Positions 1 to 7,533 of a DNA stretch of 64,000 nucleotides are shown one piece after another (the first letter of the stretch is position 1; each line of letters starts with the position of its first letter). Under the pieces are notes generated by a model, which was not told the DNA's origin, made no database searches, and saw only the letters and a list, made by a program, of their open reading frames with translations. Origin of the DNA: an uncultured Candidatus Planktophila sp. Its GTDB lineage: Bacteria > Actinomycetota > Actinomycetes > Nanopelagicales > Nanopelagicaceae. The translations under genes and the position numbers were made by a program. Where the stretch lies: the NCBI GenBank assembly GCA_937975715.1, contig CALJUA010000065.1, forward strand, positions 1-64,000. The letters are read 5' to 3'.

Positions 1-2
1 AT

Positions 3-755
3 CTCCCAGCAGATACATCGAAGCCTTCACCACTTCTGATCATGTTGCACAGCGCATCTACCAGCGGTGCCCATCAAGAGAAATATATGAAGTTAGGACC
101 TGTTGCCAAGAAACTTGGGATGATTTACATCGCTCCCGATGGAACCGTGGGTACCGACGGTCGTCGCGTCTGGAACGCCGCTAAGGCTTGTTGTCAGAAA
201 TCAGGAACTCCAGTAGATGACATCGCCTATATCAATTCACTCATTGATGAGATCGATGCAAAGCACCCCGTCGATAGAAAGCGCATCTACTTCATCGGCC
301 ATAGCAATGGCGCATTCATGTCCTATGCCTTTGCCTGCGCAACTGGCAAAGCTGCAGCAGTCGTCTCTCTTGCTGGTGCGATGGATCTTGATTCCCAATG
401 TGCCACCACACAGTCATTCGGCTTGCTTCACATCCACGGAGTCGCAGACCCCACCATCAAAATCGATGGGGGAGTACTCAATGGCCATGCCTATACAAGC
501 GCTGCCGAAACCATCAACAGAGTAGCCACTATCAACAAGTGCGAAGCACCCAAGTTCTCGCAGGCATCATTTACTAAAAAGGATTTCGACCCAACTATTC
601 CGGGCACCGAAACAACTGTGCAGACGCTTGCCAATTGCAAGGCCCCAGTCATCTATTGGCGCATCGCTCGCGGCCTACACAGCCCCAAACTGCCAACCAA
701 CTATGCCCAGCAAATACTTTCCTTTCTCAGTAAGAACTCTCTGTCTGCAAATTAA
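3..755 (+). CDS. PHB depolymerase / feruloyl-esterase-like hydrolase, 5' end missing
   Basis: The reading frame is open to the left edge, so the true start lies outside the window. The visible protein is an alpha/beta hydrolase of the LpqC / polyhydroxybutyrate depolymerase-like esterase family (COG3509). The beginning (PLLIMLH) resembles the oxyanion-hole strand. The nucleophile elbow GHSNG is followed by a small-residue helix. A later HIHGVADP segment fits the strand carrying the acid residue, and the late RGLHSP histidine fits the catalytic His. The paired Cys in AKACC is also typical of the family. Family members hydrolyse ester bonds and are usually exported, but the signal peptide would be off the edge. 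The substrate cannot be told from sequence. Confidence 0.8.
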   Translation, partial: LPADTSKPSPLLIMLHSASTSGAHQEKYMKLGPVAKKLGMIYIAPDGTVGTDGRRVWNAAKACCQKSGTPVDDIAYINSLIDEIDAKHPVDRKRIYFIGHSNGAFMSYAFACATGKAAAVVSLAGAMDLDSQCATTQSFGLLHIHGVADPTIKIDGGVLNGHAYTSAAETINRVATINKCEAPKFSQASFTKKDFDPTIPGTETTVQTLANCKAPVIYWRIARGLHSPKLPTNYAQQILSFLSKNSLSAN

Positions 756-779
756 GGTCGACTCACATTTAAAGAAGTA

Positions 780-803
780 ACTTAAAGTAGTTGGCGATGT
801 CGC
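780..803 (-). repeat. 24-bp dispersed repeat, copy 1 (inverted relative to copies 2 and 3)
   Basis: Read on the minus strand this is the same 24 bases found at 8204-8227 and 9286-9309; the core reads GCGACATCGCCAACTACTTT. This copy lies 25 bp after the esterase stop codon. Copies 2 and 3 are direct repeats of each other; this one is inverted. Together they bracket the accessory block. Confidence 0.8.
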
Positions 804-846
804 GCATAAATCTCTTGCAGAACGTGGCTATGTGAGTAATCTTTAC

Positions 847-892
847 AACGACGAAAGGCCCGCACCGATAACAAAAGTTTAAGGTACGAGCC
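847..892 (-). terminator. Probable intrinsic terminator of the minus-strand small gene
   Basis: On the minus strand a 10-bp stem (arms 883-892 and 857-866, three G-U pairs) with a 16-nt loop is followed by a T-rich stretch at 847-856. It lies about 20 bp after the stop codon of the 36-codon ORF at 910-1020, as expected for that gene's terminator. Confidence 0.5.
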
Positions 893-909
893 AATCGCCA
901 CTCCAGTTA

Positions 910-1020
910 CTAAGAACCGGAATTCTCGCCGTTGTCGCGGTGGGCTTTCCAAATCTCTACGATGTAGAGAATTAGTCTGCAAAACACCACGAATAGGTCG
1001 AGATATTCAGAGAACTTCAT
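910..1020 (-). CDS. Possible 36-residue hydrophobic peptide with a strong ribosome binding site
   Basis: An ATG at 1020 (minus strand) is preceded, five bases away, by a textbook AGGAGG Shine-Dalgarno inside a purine-rich run. It opens a 36-codon frame: MKFSEYLDLF, then a hydrophobic stretch containing FVVFCRLILYIVEIW, then a polar tail ending NGENSGS. The middle could be a short membrane or amphipathic helix. The mRNA leader contains two hairpins (1061-1094 and 1038-1057, each also an inverted repeat on the plus strand), and a terminator-like hairpin follows the stop. The layout (leader hairpins, strong SD, tiny hydrophobic peptide, terminator) resembles small-peptide or type I toxin genes. 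No known family was recognised, so function is unknown. Confidence 0.45.
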   Translation of the reverse strand: MKFSEYLDLFVVFCRLILYIVEIWKAHRDNGENSGS

Positions 1021-1037
1021 AACTTCCTCCTCTCTCT

Positions 1038-1094
1038 CCACTGCGCAAAGGCAGTGGAAGATTCGGATGACTCTTGCGAGTGACGGATCCGAAT
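1038..1094. other. Two adjacent inverted repeats in the leader of the small ORF
   Basis: The first has 7-bp arms CCACTGC/GCAGTGG (1038-1044 and 1051-1057). The second has 8-bp arms ATTCGGAT/ATCCGAAT (1061-1068 and 1087-1094) enclosing a 4-bp inner stem (1070-1081). On the minus strand both fold just upstream of the AGGAGG of the 36-codon ORF and could affect its translation. On the plus strand they precede the terminator at 1128-1160. Confidence 0.5.
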
Positions 1095-1127
1095 GAGAGA
1101 TTTGGGTGGAGCAGGCGAAAGATAGAA

Positions 1128-1161
1128 GCCCCGCGGCGTTAAAAACCGCGGGGCTTTTTTA
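1128..1161 (+). terminator. Rho-independent terminator
   Basis: A perfect 9-bp GC stem (1128-1136 with 1146-1154), a 9-nt loop and a run of six T. It faces plus-strand transcription arriving from the esterase side and insulates the DUF805 gene. Confidence 0.85.
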
Positions 1162-1201
1162 ATTGTGGATGAATCCGGGCCTGTTGAAATAGACTCAACA
1201 C

Positions 1202-1522
1202 ATGAAGAATTTCTTGGATATCAACGTTGTCACATTAGGCAAGTACTTCAAGATCGATGGCACAGCCTCTCGCCTCGAGTTCTGGTACTTCGTCCTCTTT
1301 ACTTGGCTCGTCAGCCTTGGAGCAAGCATCGTAGATATCTTCGTTCCAGGAAATCAGCTTGAGAACATAATGACGATCTTGCTCTTTGTTCCTTACGTCT
1401 CAGTTGCCATCCGCCGCATGCACGATACAGATCACGCAGGCTGGTGGCTTCTCTGCCCAATCGTGAACTTTGTCTTTCTGGTTACGCCAAGCAAGCCAAG
1501 TCGCTGGGTAACAGCAGAATAA
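1202..1522 (+). CDS. DUF805 family small membrane protein
   Basis: A 106-residue integral membrane protein of the DUF805 (YhaH-like) family. It shows the family signature near residues 18-30 (DGTASRLEFWYF), a hydrophobic segment around 30-48, a second at about 56-68, and the conserved AIRRMHDTDHAGWWLL block around 69-84 followed by a last hydrophobic helix. Function of the family is unknown; members sit in the cytoplasmic membrane. It stands alone downstream of a strong terminator, and the ATG has no clear Shine-Dalgarno. Confidence 0.8.
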   Translation: MKNFLDINVVTLGKYFKIDGTASRLEFWYFVLFTWLVSLGASIVDIFVPGNQLENIMTILLFVPYVSVAIRRMHDTDHAGWWLLCPIVNFVFLVTPSKPSRWVTAE

Positions 1523-1534
1523 CGAATCAAAAAC

Positions 1535-1720
1535 CTAAGCCTTGGCTTTGTAGCCCTTAGGACAGCTCGGCTTGATTGCAGTGAGCTTCTTGACCAGTTT
1601 GCCTTTGACGCAGGTAATGGTCTTCAACAACTTTGCTGCAATCTGACCTGATGTCAGTGGCACAGAGGGCGTTGGAGTCAGAGTTGCTGGATAACAGCTA
1701 TCCGCTTCACAGGATGTTTT
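1535..1720 (-). pseudogene. C-terminal remnant of a secreted surface protein
   Basis: The minus-strand frame after the DUF2075 stop codes for a short Pro/Thr-rich linker (TLTPTPSVP) and then a basic cysteine-containing tail, ITCVKGKLVKKLTAIKPSCPKGYK. I recall similar ITC..K..PKCP.GY tails at the ends of secreted proteins in related freshwater actinobacteria. Nothing N-terminal (signal peptide, body) is present: the frame runs straight into the 3' end of the nuclease-helicase gene. The simplest reading is that the rest of the gene was lost when that gene arrived. A short intact gene starting inside the helicase gene cannot be excluded. Confidence 0.45.
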
Positions 1721-3593
1721 AAGAAGTAGCAGCCAGTTGAATTTGTGGCGTGAAGATTCTTGCACCTGCAGCCAATAAAGCATGCTCTGTCGAATCAAAT
1801 TCTGGCTTAGGTGGAATGAAAATAATTACTCCTTCGCGACTTCTCGTGAGGAGAACTCGGTAACTGTTCATTCGGAGTTGGTGGGGATTTTCTTGTGGAA
1901 TCTGAGTCCTCATCTTGCGAAGTTCCCACGAGTCACCATTCCAGAGGTAGTCATTTCCCCAAGCGACTATGGCCATGTCGAGCTCCAGTCCCTGGCAGCC
2001 GAATTCAGTGACCGTGTCCTCGAAATTGCAACATGAACCTGGTTCGCCAATATTGTTGTTGTACCACTTTGCGTTCCTCACCATTTTTGTACTATGAAAA
2101 TCATTTTTAATTCCATATTGCGGCAGCACTCTGTCCTTGGAAGAGGCCAGAATCCCGTACCGTTTGCTTTCTTCTCCCTTGAATCGCTCACTTATATATT
2201 GTTTTGCCTCTTCAAGATCACGAGTAATAAATATCGGGAAATTCTGCATCCATATTCGCTGTGCAATCATGCTGGCTTTTGCCAACTCGCCCCTAAGAAG
2301 GTTTTCTACCCATGAGTGCATTTCTTCTGCCTGTTTTGATCGCAGAGTTCTATCCAAATCCAGTTCATCGAATTCGACTACATCTTGCCCCGGAAAGGCA
2401 TTTGAGAATCTTGGTGGCGCGTAAACTTTCCATTTGCTGGTCGCATGCTCCGATTTAAGTGCCGTAAACCAACCTTCTATCCCAGCTTCTTCTCCGGTGT
2501 GGATTTCTTGACCATGACCTATAAGGCCAACCAAAGTGGCCCAGCCAGGAATTTTTTCCCCGATTGAAATAAGTAATTCAGGTTCGCTGTAGGGGATAGC
2601 TTTCTTTAACATCATGTAGCTCGAATCCCATGCTCGTTGAGCTTCATCAAAAACGATCACATGTTGTTTTGGGATCTTAGGGGTCGTTCCATAAGACTTA
2701 ATAAACGCATGTAAATCACTAACGAACGCCTTGCTCTTAAGTGCATCGCGAAGAACTTCAACAAGAGGGCCATTACCTGATAAGAAAATAGCTTGCGTGG
2801 TTAAATCTGACGATTCGTAGACAAATTGCAATCCCACTAAAGTCTTTCCCGCACCTGGTACGCCAGAGACGAATGCGAGAGCGCGTTTTGATGAACTTTC
2901 TGCATCAGCTGCGATTTCCTTCAATCGAGTCACAGCTTTCGCAACACCATAAGATTCGGCTCGCTTAATAGCTGGTAGGCGATCATTGCTAAAAATCATC
3001 TTTGCTGCTGCGATCAGTGTTGGAAGTGGTGCATAATCGCCACTAAGCCAGTCCTCTAGATTAATTGCTGGCGAATCTTCAAATCCATCTAAATTCGATG
3101 CGATTTGATTGGGTGAAAGAACTCGGACTGAGTCACGTTCTTCTGATATTCCATTCGTTTTTGTAGGGATCAAGTATGCAAGGACAGGAATACCGTGGCT
3201 CTTAGAATGGTATTCGGAAAGGTCGCGTGCATATGCAGCCACCTGGTCGAGCGAAGATCTGTTCAAACGAGGATCTTGTTTGAACTCAAGTATAAAAATT
3301 TTTCCAGGGCCTAATACGATTACATCTGGTCGTCGACCACCCTCAAGGGGCAATTCATACTCAAGAACAATGGACCAGGCTAGAGATTCAGGACGGGAGA
3401 TTGCGAGGTCTCTGAAACTTCCTCTGAGGACATCAATTTCTTCCAGCCACGCCTCTACTTGGGAATTTGCAGCATTCATACCGAGCAGGCCATGCAGATG
3501 TCTTTCTAGAGCTTGTTCGATGATGCTCGGCGGGTTATCTAGGAATGAGCGGATTGATCCGGACCAGCCATGTGTAATTCTGCTTGAATCCAT
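1719..3593 (-). CDS. DUF2075 nuclease-helicase (PD-(D/E)xK domain fused to Schlafen-group-3-type ATPase)
   Basis: A 624-residue protein in two parts. Residues about 70-125 look like a RecB/PD-(D/E)xK nuclease: an acidic strand (EYELP), D90 in RRPDVIVLG, E103-x-K105 in LEFK, and a following QVAAYA that fits the QxxxY helix. From about 240 comes a superfamily-1-like ATPase of the DUF2075 family: Walker A GVPGAGKT (244-251), Walker B VIVFDEAQ (313-319), and late motifs (CQGLELD, VLLTRSREG). It should bind nucleic acid, hydrolyse ATP and perhaps cut DNA or RNA. It is divergent from a second gene of the same architecture at 3678. Base composition looks more AT-rich than the core genes. Defence against phage is inference from architecture and context. 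Confidence 0.8.
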   Translation of the reverse strand: MDSSRITHGWSGSIRSFLDNPPSIIEQALERHLHGLLGMNAANSQVEAWLEEIDVLRGSFRDLAISRPESLAWSIVLEYELPLEGGRRPDVIVLGPGKIFILEFKQDPRLNRSSLDQVAAYARDLSEYHSKSHGIPVLAYLIPTKTNGISEERDSVRVLSPNQIASNLDGFEDSPAINLEDWLSGDYAPLPTLIAAAKMIFSNDRLPAIKRAESYGVAKAVTRLKEIAADAESSSKRALAFVSGVPGAGKTLVGLQFVYESSDLTTQAIFLSGNGPLVEVLRDALKSKAFVSDLHAFIKSYGTTPKIPKQHVIVFDEAQRAWDSSYMMLKKAIPYSEPELLISIGEKIPGWATLVGLIGHGQEIHTGEEAGIEGWFTALKSEHATSKWKVYAPPRFSNAFPGQDVVEFDELDLDRTLRSKQAEEMHSWVENLLRGELAKASMIAQRIWMQNFPIFITRDLEEAKQYISERFKGEESKRYGILASSKDRVLPQYGIKNDFHSTKMVRNAKWYNNNIGEPGSCCNFEDTVTEFGCQGLELDMAIVAWGNDYLWNGDSWELRKMRTQIPQENPHQLRMNSYRVLLTRSREGVIIFIPPKPEFDSTEHALLAAGARIFTPQIQLAATS

Positions 3594-3612
3594 GGAGGTA
3601 GCTAATCAGCAA

Positions 3613-3625
3613 GATCTGACAGATC
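3613..3625. promoter_or_regulatory. Palindrome between the two divergent nuclease-helicase genes
   Basis: Six-base arms GATCTG/CAGATC around one central base, in the only 84 bp separating the two divergent start codons. It is a reasonable candidate operator or shared control site, but short enough to arise by chance. Confidence 0.35.
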
Positions 3626-3677
3626 AAAGCACCTGACGAGTCAATACATTCACTTAAATAAGCAATAACCTAGGCGG

Positions 3678-5534
3678 GTGCTCGCCTATCTAGCCCCTAA
3701 GGCTCAATTCCTGCAGGATGCCCCTGTAATTCAGGACAAAGTTTCTGATGCGGTTTTGAAGAACTTCAATATGAAGGTCGGCAAGAGCGAATATGAATCT
3801 TGGAAGAACTCTCTGGGTAATGCCATGTCCCACATCATGTATTCGCAGGCAATTCCAGATGATGCGGGTATCGCTATCGAGTATCGACTTGAGGGCCGAA
3901 AGTTTCGCATGGACTTTGTCATTTCTGGTTTGGATAATCAGGGCAATGAATCCGTTGTCATTATTGAGTTAAAACAATGGACCGATATTCAATTCTCTGA
4001 TCTTGAAGAGCATGTGCGAACTCCGCTGGGTAAGGGCTTAGTAAGTACACGGCATCCCTCATACCAAGCATGGAGCTATCAATCTCATCTTGAGCAGTAC
4101 AACCAATATGTATACGAGACAGGCGTGAAAGTCGCTGCATGCGCGTATCTTCATAACTGTTCTGATTCGACAGTGATCTCCGATTCAAAGTACGAGAATG
4201 CACTCCGAAGGGCGCCCATTTTTCTTAAAGGTGGCCATCTAGAACTACAAGCTTTGATTGAATCAAAAATCAAGCACGGTATGGGGACTGAGATCCTTGA
4301 ACGAATTGACTCATCACTGATGCGGCCATCAAAACAATTAGCCGATGCAGTTGGAAACATGCTCAACGGTCAGGAAGAGTTTGTTCTCCTCGACGAACAG
4401 AAGACTGTTTATGAAACGATCATCCGGAATGCGCGACAGACTCAGATTTCGGGCAAGAAGGTATTGATTGTCAAAGGCGGACCGGGGACAGGCAAGTCTG
4501 TTATTTCAATTAATGCCCTTGCCGCTTTAACTGGAGAGCGCCTAAACGTTAAATATGTGACTGCGAATGCTGCACCTCGTGATGTTTTTAGTGCCAAGTT
4601 GAAGTCGCTTGTTAAGGGTGACGTTGTCCGTCATCTGTTCTCTGGCTCTGGTTCATTTACAGCAACTGAAGATGATGAAATGGATGTCTTGATAGTTGAT
4701 GAGGCACATCGTTTGCGTATGAAGTCTGGAATGTTTCGCAATATGGGCGAGAGTCAGACTAAAGAAATTATCAAGACGGCAAAGTTCAGCGTCTTCTTTA
4801 TTGATGAGGCACAGAAAGTAACTTGGTCTGATGTGGGCGAGATTTCTCGAATTAAAGCTCATGCGGCGGAATTTGGAGCTGACGTAGAGATTATGGAGCT
4901 TGTGTCTCAGTTCCGTTGCAATGGTTCTGATGACTACATGGCTTGGCTCGATGGAACTTTAGGCGTACAAGAGAATGTTGATAATTACTTCACCAAAGAA
5001 GGTTTTGACTTCCAGATTTTTGATTCTCCTACTGCTCTTCATGATGAAATTCGTAAGAAGAACAAAATCAACAACAAGTCTCGCGTTGTAGCTGGATACT
5101 GCTGGAACTGGGCAAGTAAGAAGGATTCAAAGGCTTTCGACATTGTGATGCCTGAGTTTGGATATAAGGCACAGTGGAATTTGAGTGAGTACGGAAATAA
5201 GTGGATTATGGATGCTAAGTCAGTAGATGAGGTTGGTTGCATCCATACCTGCCAGGGATTAGAAGTTGATTACGTAGGCGTCATTATTGGAGATGATCTA
5301 ATTGTTCGAAACGGGGAATTAGCCACAGATCCAAGTGCCCGGGCAAAGACCGATAAGTCACTGGCTGGGTATATTAAACAGCGCAAGGAAAATACTGCCG
5401 AGGCTGACGTTAAGGCTGACGAGTTAATTCGAAATACTTATCGCACGCTGATGACCCGAGGAATGAAGGGTTGTTATGTTTACTTTACGAATGACGAAAC
5501 TAGAAAATACTTTGAAGCACGGATGCCGAAGTAG
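3678..5534 (+). CDS. DUF2075 nuclease-helicase, second divergent copy
   Basis: A 618-residue protein starting at GTG. The N-terminal part carries a PD-(D/E)xK-like core: D79 in RMDFVIS, then E97-x-K99 in VVIIELKQW, then HPSYQAWSYQSHLEQY (about 126-141), typical of the nuclease half of DUF2075 proteins. The ATPase follows, with Walker A GGPGTGKS (267-274), Walker B VLIVDEAH (337-344), and motifs CQGLEVDYVG and TYRTLMTRGMKG near the end. It is clearly related in layout to the minus-strand neighbour but diverged, so not a recent duplicate. The MazG-like gene begins 11 bp after its stop, suggesting one transcript. It probably acts on foreign nucleic acid in the cytoplasm (inference). Confidence 0.8.
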   Translation: MLAYLAPKAQFLQDAPVIQDKVSDAVLKNFNMKVGKSEYESWKNSLGNAMSHIMYSQAIPDDAGIAIEYRLEGRKFRMDFVISGLDNQGNESVVIIELKQWTDIQFSDLEEHVRTPLGKGLVSTRHPSYQAWSYQSHLEQYNQYVYETGVKVAACAYLHNCSDSTVISDSKYENALRRAPIFLKGGHLELQALIESKIKHGMGTEILERIDSSLMRPSKQLADAVGNMLNGQEEFVLLDEQKTVYETIIRNARQTQISGKKVLIVKGGPGTGKSVISINALAALTGERLNVKYVTANAAPRDVFSAKLKSLVKGDVVRHLFSGSGSFTATEDDEMDVLIVDEAHRLRMKSGMFRNMGESQTKEIIKTAKFSVFFIDEAQKVTWSDVGEISRIKAHAAEFGADVEIMELVSQFRCNGSDDYMAWLDGTLGVQENVDNYFTKEGFDFQIFDSPTALHDEIRKKNKINNKSRVVAGYCWNWASKKDSKAFDIVMPEFGYKAQWNLSEYGNKWIMDAKSVDEVGCIHTCQGLEVDYVGVIIGDDLIVRNGELATDPSARAKTDKSLAGYIKQRKENTAEADVKADELIRNTYRTLMTRGMKGCYVYFTNDETRKYFEARMPK

Positions 5535-5545
5535 TGGGAGCAAGA

Positions 5546-5860
5546 ATGTCTAAATCAGAATTTGATGTCCTTAAAGAAGAGATTCGGGCGTTTGCGCAGG
5601 CGCGACATTGGGAGCAATTCCACACCCCCAAGAATCTAGCGATGGCCATCACGGGTGAGGCAGGGGAACTGGCAGCAGAATTCCAGTGGCTCACGGCTCA
5701 ACAGTCTGAATTGCAAGCCCTGAGTGACGAGCAACTAGAGGCAATCGCGCTCGAAATAGCGGATGTCCAGATTTATCTTTTAAGGCTTGCAGACACACTT
5801 GGGGTTGATGTCCCTGCAGTTGTACGTAAGAAGCTTGAAATTAACGAATCAAGATTTTAG
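5546..5860 (+). CDS. MazG-like nucleotide pyrophosphohydrolase
   Basis: A 104-residue all-alpha NTP-PPase family protein. The metal-binding helices are visible: GEAGELAAEFQW near 37-48 (E-x2-E-x3-E) and EIADVQIYLLRLAD around 69-82 (E-x2-D). These enzymes hydrolyse (d)NTPs to the monophosphate and pyrophosphate, as house-cleaning or nucleotide-pool control. ATG 5546 is preferred over an earlier GTG that overlaps the upstream stop, because a GGGAG lies five bases before it. It sits directly behind the nuclease-helicase and is probably co-transcribed. MazG-like enzymes occur both in phage and in defence loci, so its role here is open. Confidence 0.85.
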   Translation: MSKSEFDVLKEEIRAFAQARHWEQFHTPKNLAMAITGEAGELAAEFQWLTAQQSELQALSDEQLEAIALEIADVQIYLLRLADTLGVDVPAVVRKKLEINESRF

Positions 5861-5939
5861 GGCTGGTCAATTCGCTTCCTTTCCTTCATATTGTCACTGG
5901 TACGTGATTCACTCATCCAAATAGAGACTAGGGGATCCC

Positions 5940-7127
5940 GTGGATTTTGTACTTATTGTCGGAAGCGTTGCTCTAGGGGTAGCGCTAGCAGAAAAAGCTG
6001 GGTTCAAGAAATCAAGTGGCGCATTCATTGGCCTTTTCTTCAACCTTTTTGGAATCGTTTATCTTGCGGTAAGAGCTAGAAAAAGGAATCAGGCTGTCGC
6101 TATGCCTATTGCTTCCAGGAACGCTGTCAGCGAGAACCCACGAAAGCAATTTTCAGGTTCTCGTTTTGCCCAAGATGGAGCCAAAGGGAACATGTTTTCA
6201 TATGCGTCTACAACTTCGGGATCACCAATCGACTCCGATTATGTTGTAGTTGATCTTGAAACTTCAGGGTTAGAACCAGGTAATGCACGGGTTATAGAAA
6301 TTGCTTTGAAGCGTATAGATAAGAATGGAAACACATTAGACGAGTATTCAACTTTGATTAATCCGGGTAACGCTGGCGTAGGAGCCACATTCATTCATCA
6401 CATCACTGAAGAGGCTGTAGCTGACGCGCCAACTTTCGCTGAAGTAGCGGATCAGATTATGTTTCGCATGCAAGATGCAGTAATGGTGGCTCATCATGCA
6501 GCTTTTGAGGATAAGTTCTTATCGGCTGAATTTAGGCGAGCAGGGATCAAAGTTGCTCCAGTGCCCGCTCTCGACACTTTATGGCTTGCGCGAACATCTC
6601 TAGATTTACCGAACTTCAAGCAGGAGACACTGCTTAATTTTTACGGAATCCAAGCAAATGATGCCCACACGGCTCTCGGAGATGTTCGTGCCCTTTCTCA
6701 AATTCTGCCAAAACTAGTTTCTTTATCAAGAGAACTTTTTTATAGTGATAGCCCGTGGGCTGAAATTACGCAACCACAATCTTTAATTGCTAAGACTCGT
6801 GTTTCGAATCTTAAGAAAGGCGATGCAGGTTGGATGAAATCAATCCTTTCGAAGTTACCAGACCACGCATTAGAAGTTTCGTCAGATGTAGAGATGGCGT
6901 ATTTGGATTATCTTGGAATAGCTTTCCAAGATGGAAAATTGATCGGTGACGAGGCAAAAGAGCTAGCAAAGATTGCTGGGCGAGCTGGACTAGGCGTCAA
7001 GCAAGTTGAGTCCTTAAACCAACGATTTTTAGACTCGGTAATCAAGCAAGCCGAGTCTGATGGATCCGTTTCAGTTGAAGAGAAGAAGTTGATTCAGCAG
7101 ATAAAGAGCAACTTGGGTCTTCACTAA
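5940..7127 (+). CDS. Membrane-anchored DEDDh exonuclease with TerB-like tail
   Basis: A 395-residue three-part protein starting at GTG. Residues 1-45 are hydrophobic (two short segments, VLIVGSVALGVALA and FIGLFFNLFGIVYLAV) and suggest a membrane anchor. Residues about 100-260 are a DnaQ-like 3'-5' exonuclease: Exo I DLET (D105, E107), Exo II AHHAAFEDKFL (184-194), Exo III H243 and D248 in DAHTALGDVR. In Exo II the residue aligned with the usual Asp is Glu190, with Asp191 next to it. The last 75 residues (AFQDGKLIGDEAKEL, AESDGSVSVEEKKL) resemble the helical TerB fold. An AGGGG lies a few bases before the GTG. The gene is 79 bp after the MazG-like gene. Degradation of single-stranded nucleic acid at the membrane is inferred. 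Confidence 0.75.
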   Translation: MDFVLIVGSVALGVALAEKAGFKKSSGAFIGLFFNLFGIVYLAVRARKRNQAVAMPIASRNAVSENPRKQFSGSRFAQDGAKGNMFSYASTTSGSPIDSDYVVVDLETSGLEPGNARVIEIALKRIDKNGNTLDEYSTLINPGNAGVGATFIHHITEEAVADAPTFAEVADQIMFRMQDAVMVAHHAAFEDKFLSAEFRRAGIKVAPVPALDTLWLARTSLDLPNFKQETLLNFYGIQANDAHTALGDVRALSQILPKLVSLSRELFYSDSPWAEITQPQSLIAKTRVSNLKKGDAGWMKSILSKLPDHALEVSSDVEMAYLDYLGIAFQDGKLIGDEAKELAKIAGRAGLGVKQVESLNQRFLDSVIKQAESDGSVSVEEKKLIQQIKSNLGLH

Positions 7128-7468
7128 ACCCGCACCACACACTTAATAATCGCTTCAGCACTCGCATCTTTGCCTAGTTCTGCTTCGACATTAGTGGGCA
7201 TATCTCTCATGGCGCATTGGGCTAGGGTGGTCATCTGCACGGCGATATCTGCCATCCAGTAGAAGGCACCTGGACCGAGTTCTTCAATGAGTTCGGCAGC
7301 TTCTTCAAGGATCTCGTCATTGAACTTCTCTTTGCCGTCGAGATCTTCTTGGAGAACTTTTAAGAGGAAGTCACGAATCTGTGTTGCTTTATCTGAGGTC
7401 TGGCGAGCCTCGATGAGGATCTTCTGGAGTTCGTAATCCATCTTGATATTTCGTAGCCATTTCTTCAT
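7124..7468 (-). CDS. Uncharacterised 114-residue protein
   Basis: Not recognised. It is mostly helical and acidic in the middle (LQEDLDGKEKFNDEILEEAAELIEEL is split by only a few non-helical residues), starts MKKWLRNIKMDYELQKIL and ends with a short strand-like IIKCVVRV. No signal peptide or membrane segment. Its stop codon overlaps that of the convergent exonuclease by two bases, the kind of tight convergent junction seen between established genes. It could be a small adaptor or immunity-type protein of the accessory block, but nothing in the sequence shows this. Confidence 0.55.
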   Translation of the reverse strand: MKKWLRNIKMDYELQKILIEARQTSDKATQIRDFLLKVLQEDLDGKEKFNDEILEEAAELIEELGPGAFYWMADIAVQMTTLAQCAMRDMPTNVEAELGKDASAEAIIKCVVRV

Positions 7469-7533
7469 ATAGCGAGGCTATGGGGGAGCGGTGACAAGTG
7501 GTTCTGTCGGGGTAGATAGCTAGACTCTGAAGC

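Noticed and set aside
782..982. A 66-codon minus-strand frame over the gap after the esterase
   Set aside because: It has no ribosome site, is rich in Arg and runs through the dispersed repeat; the overlapping 36-codon frame with AGGAGG is better supported.
1128..1161. A known structured RNA class (such as 6S, SRP RNA or tmRNA) ending at this terminator
   Set aside because: None of the conserved bases of these RNAs could be found in 756-1127.
3109..3636. A 175-codon plus-strand frame opposite the nuclease-helicase
   Set aside because: It is a shadow of the conserved minus-strand protein and has no recognisable domain.
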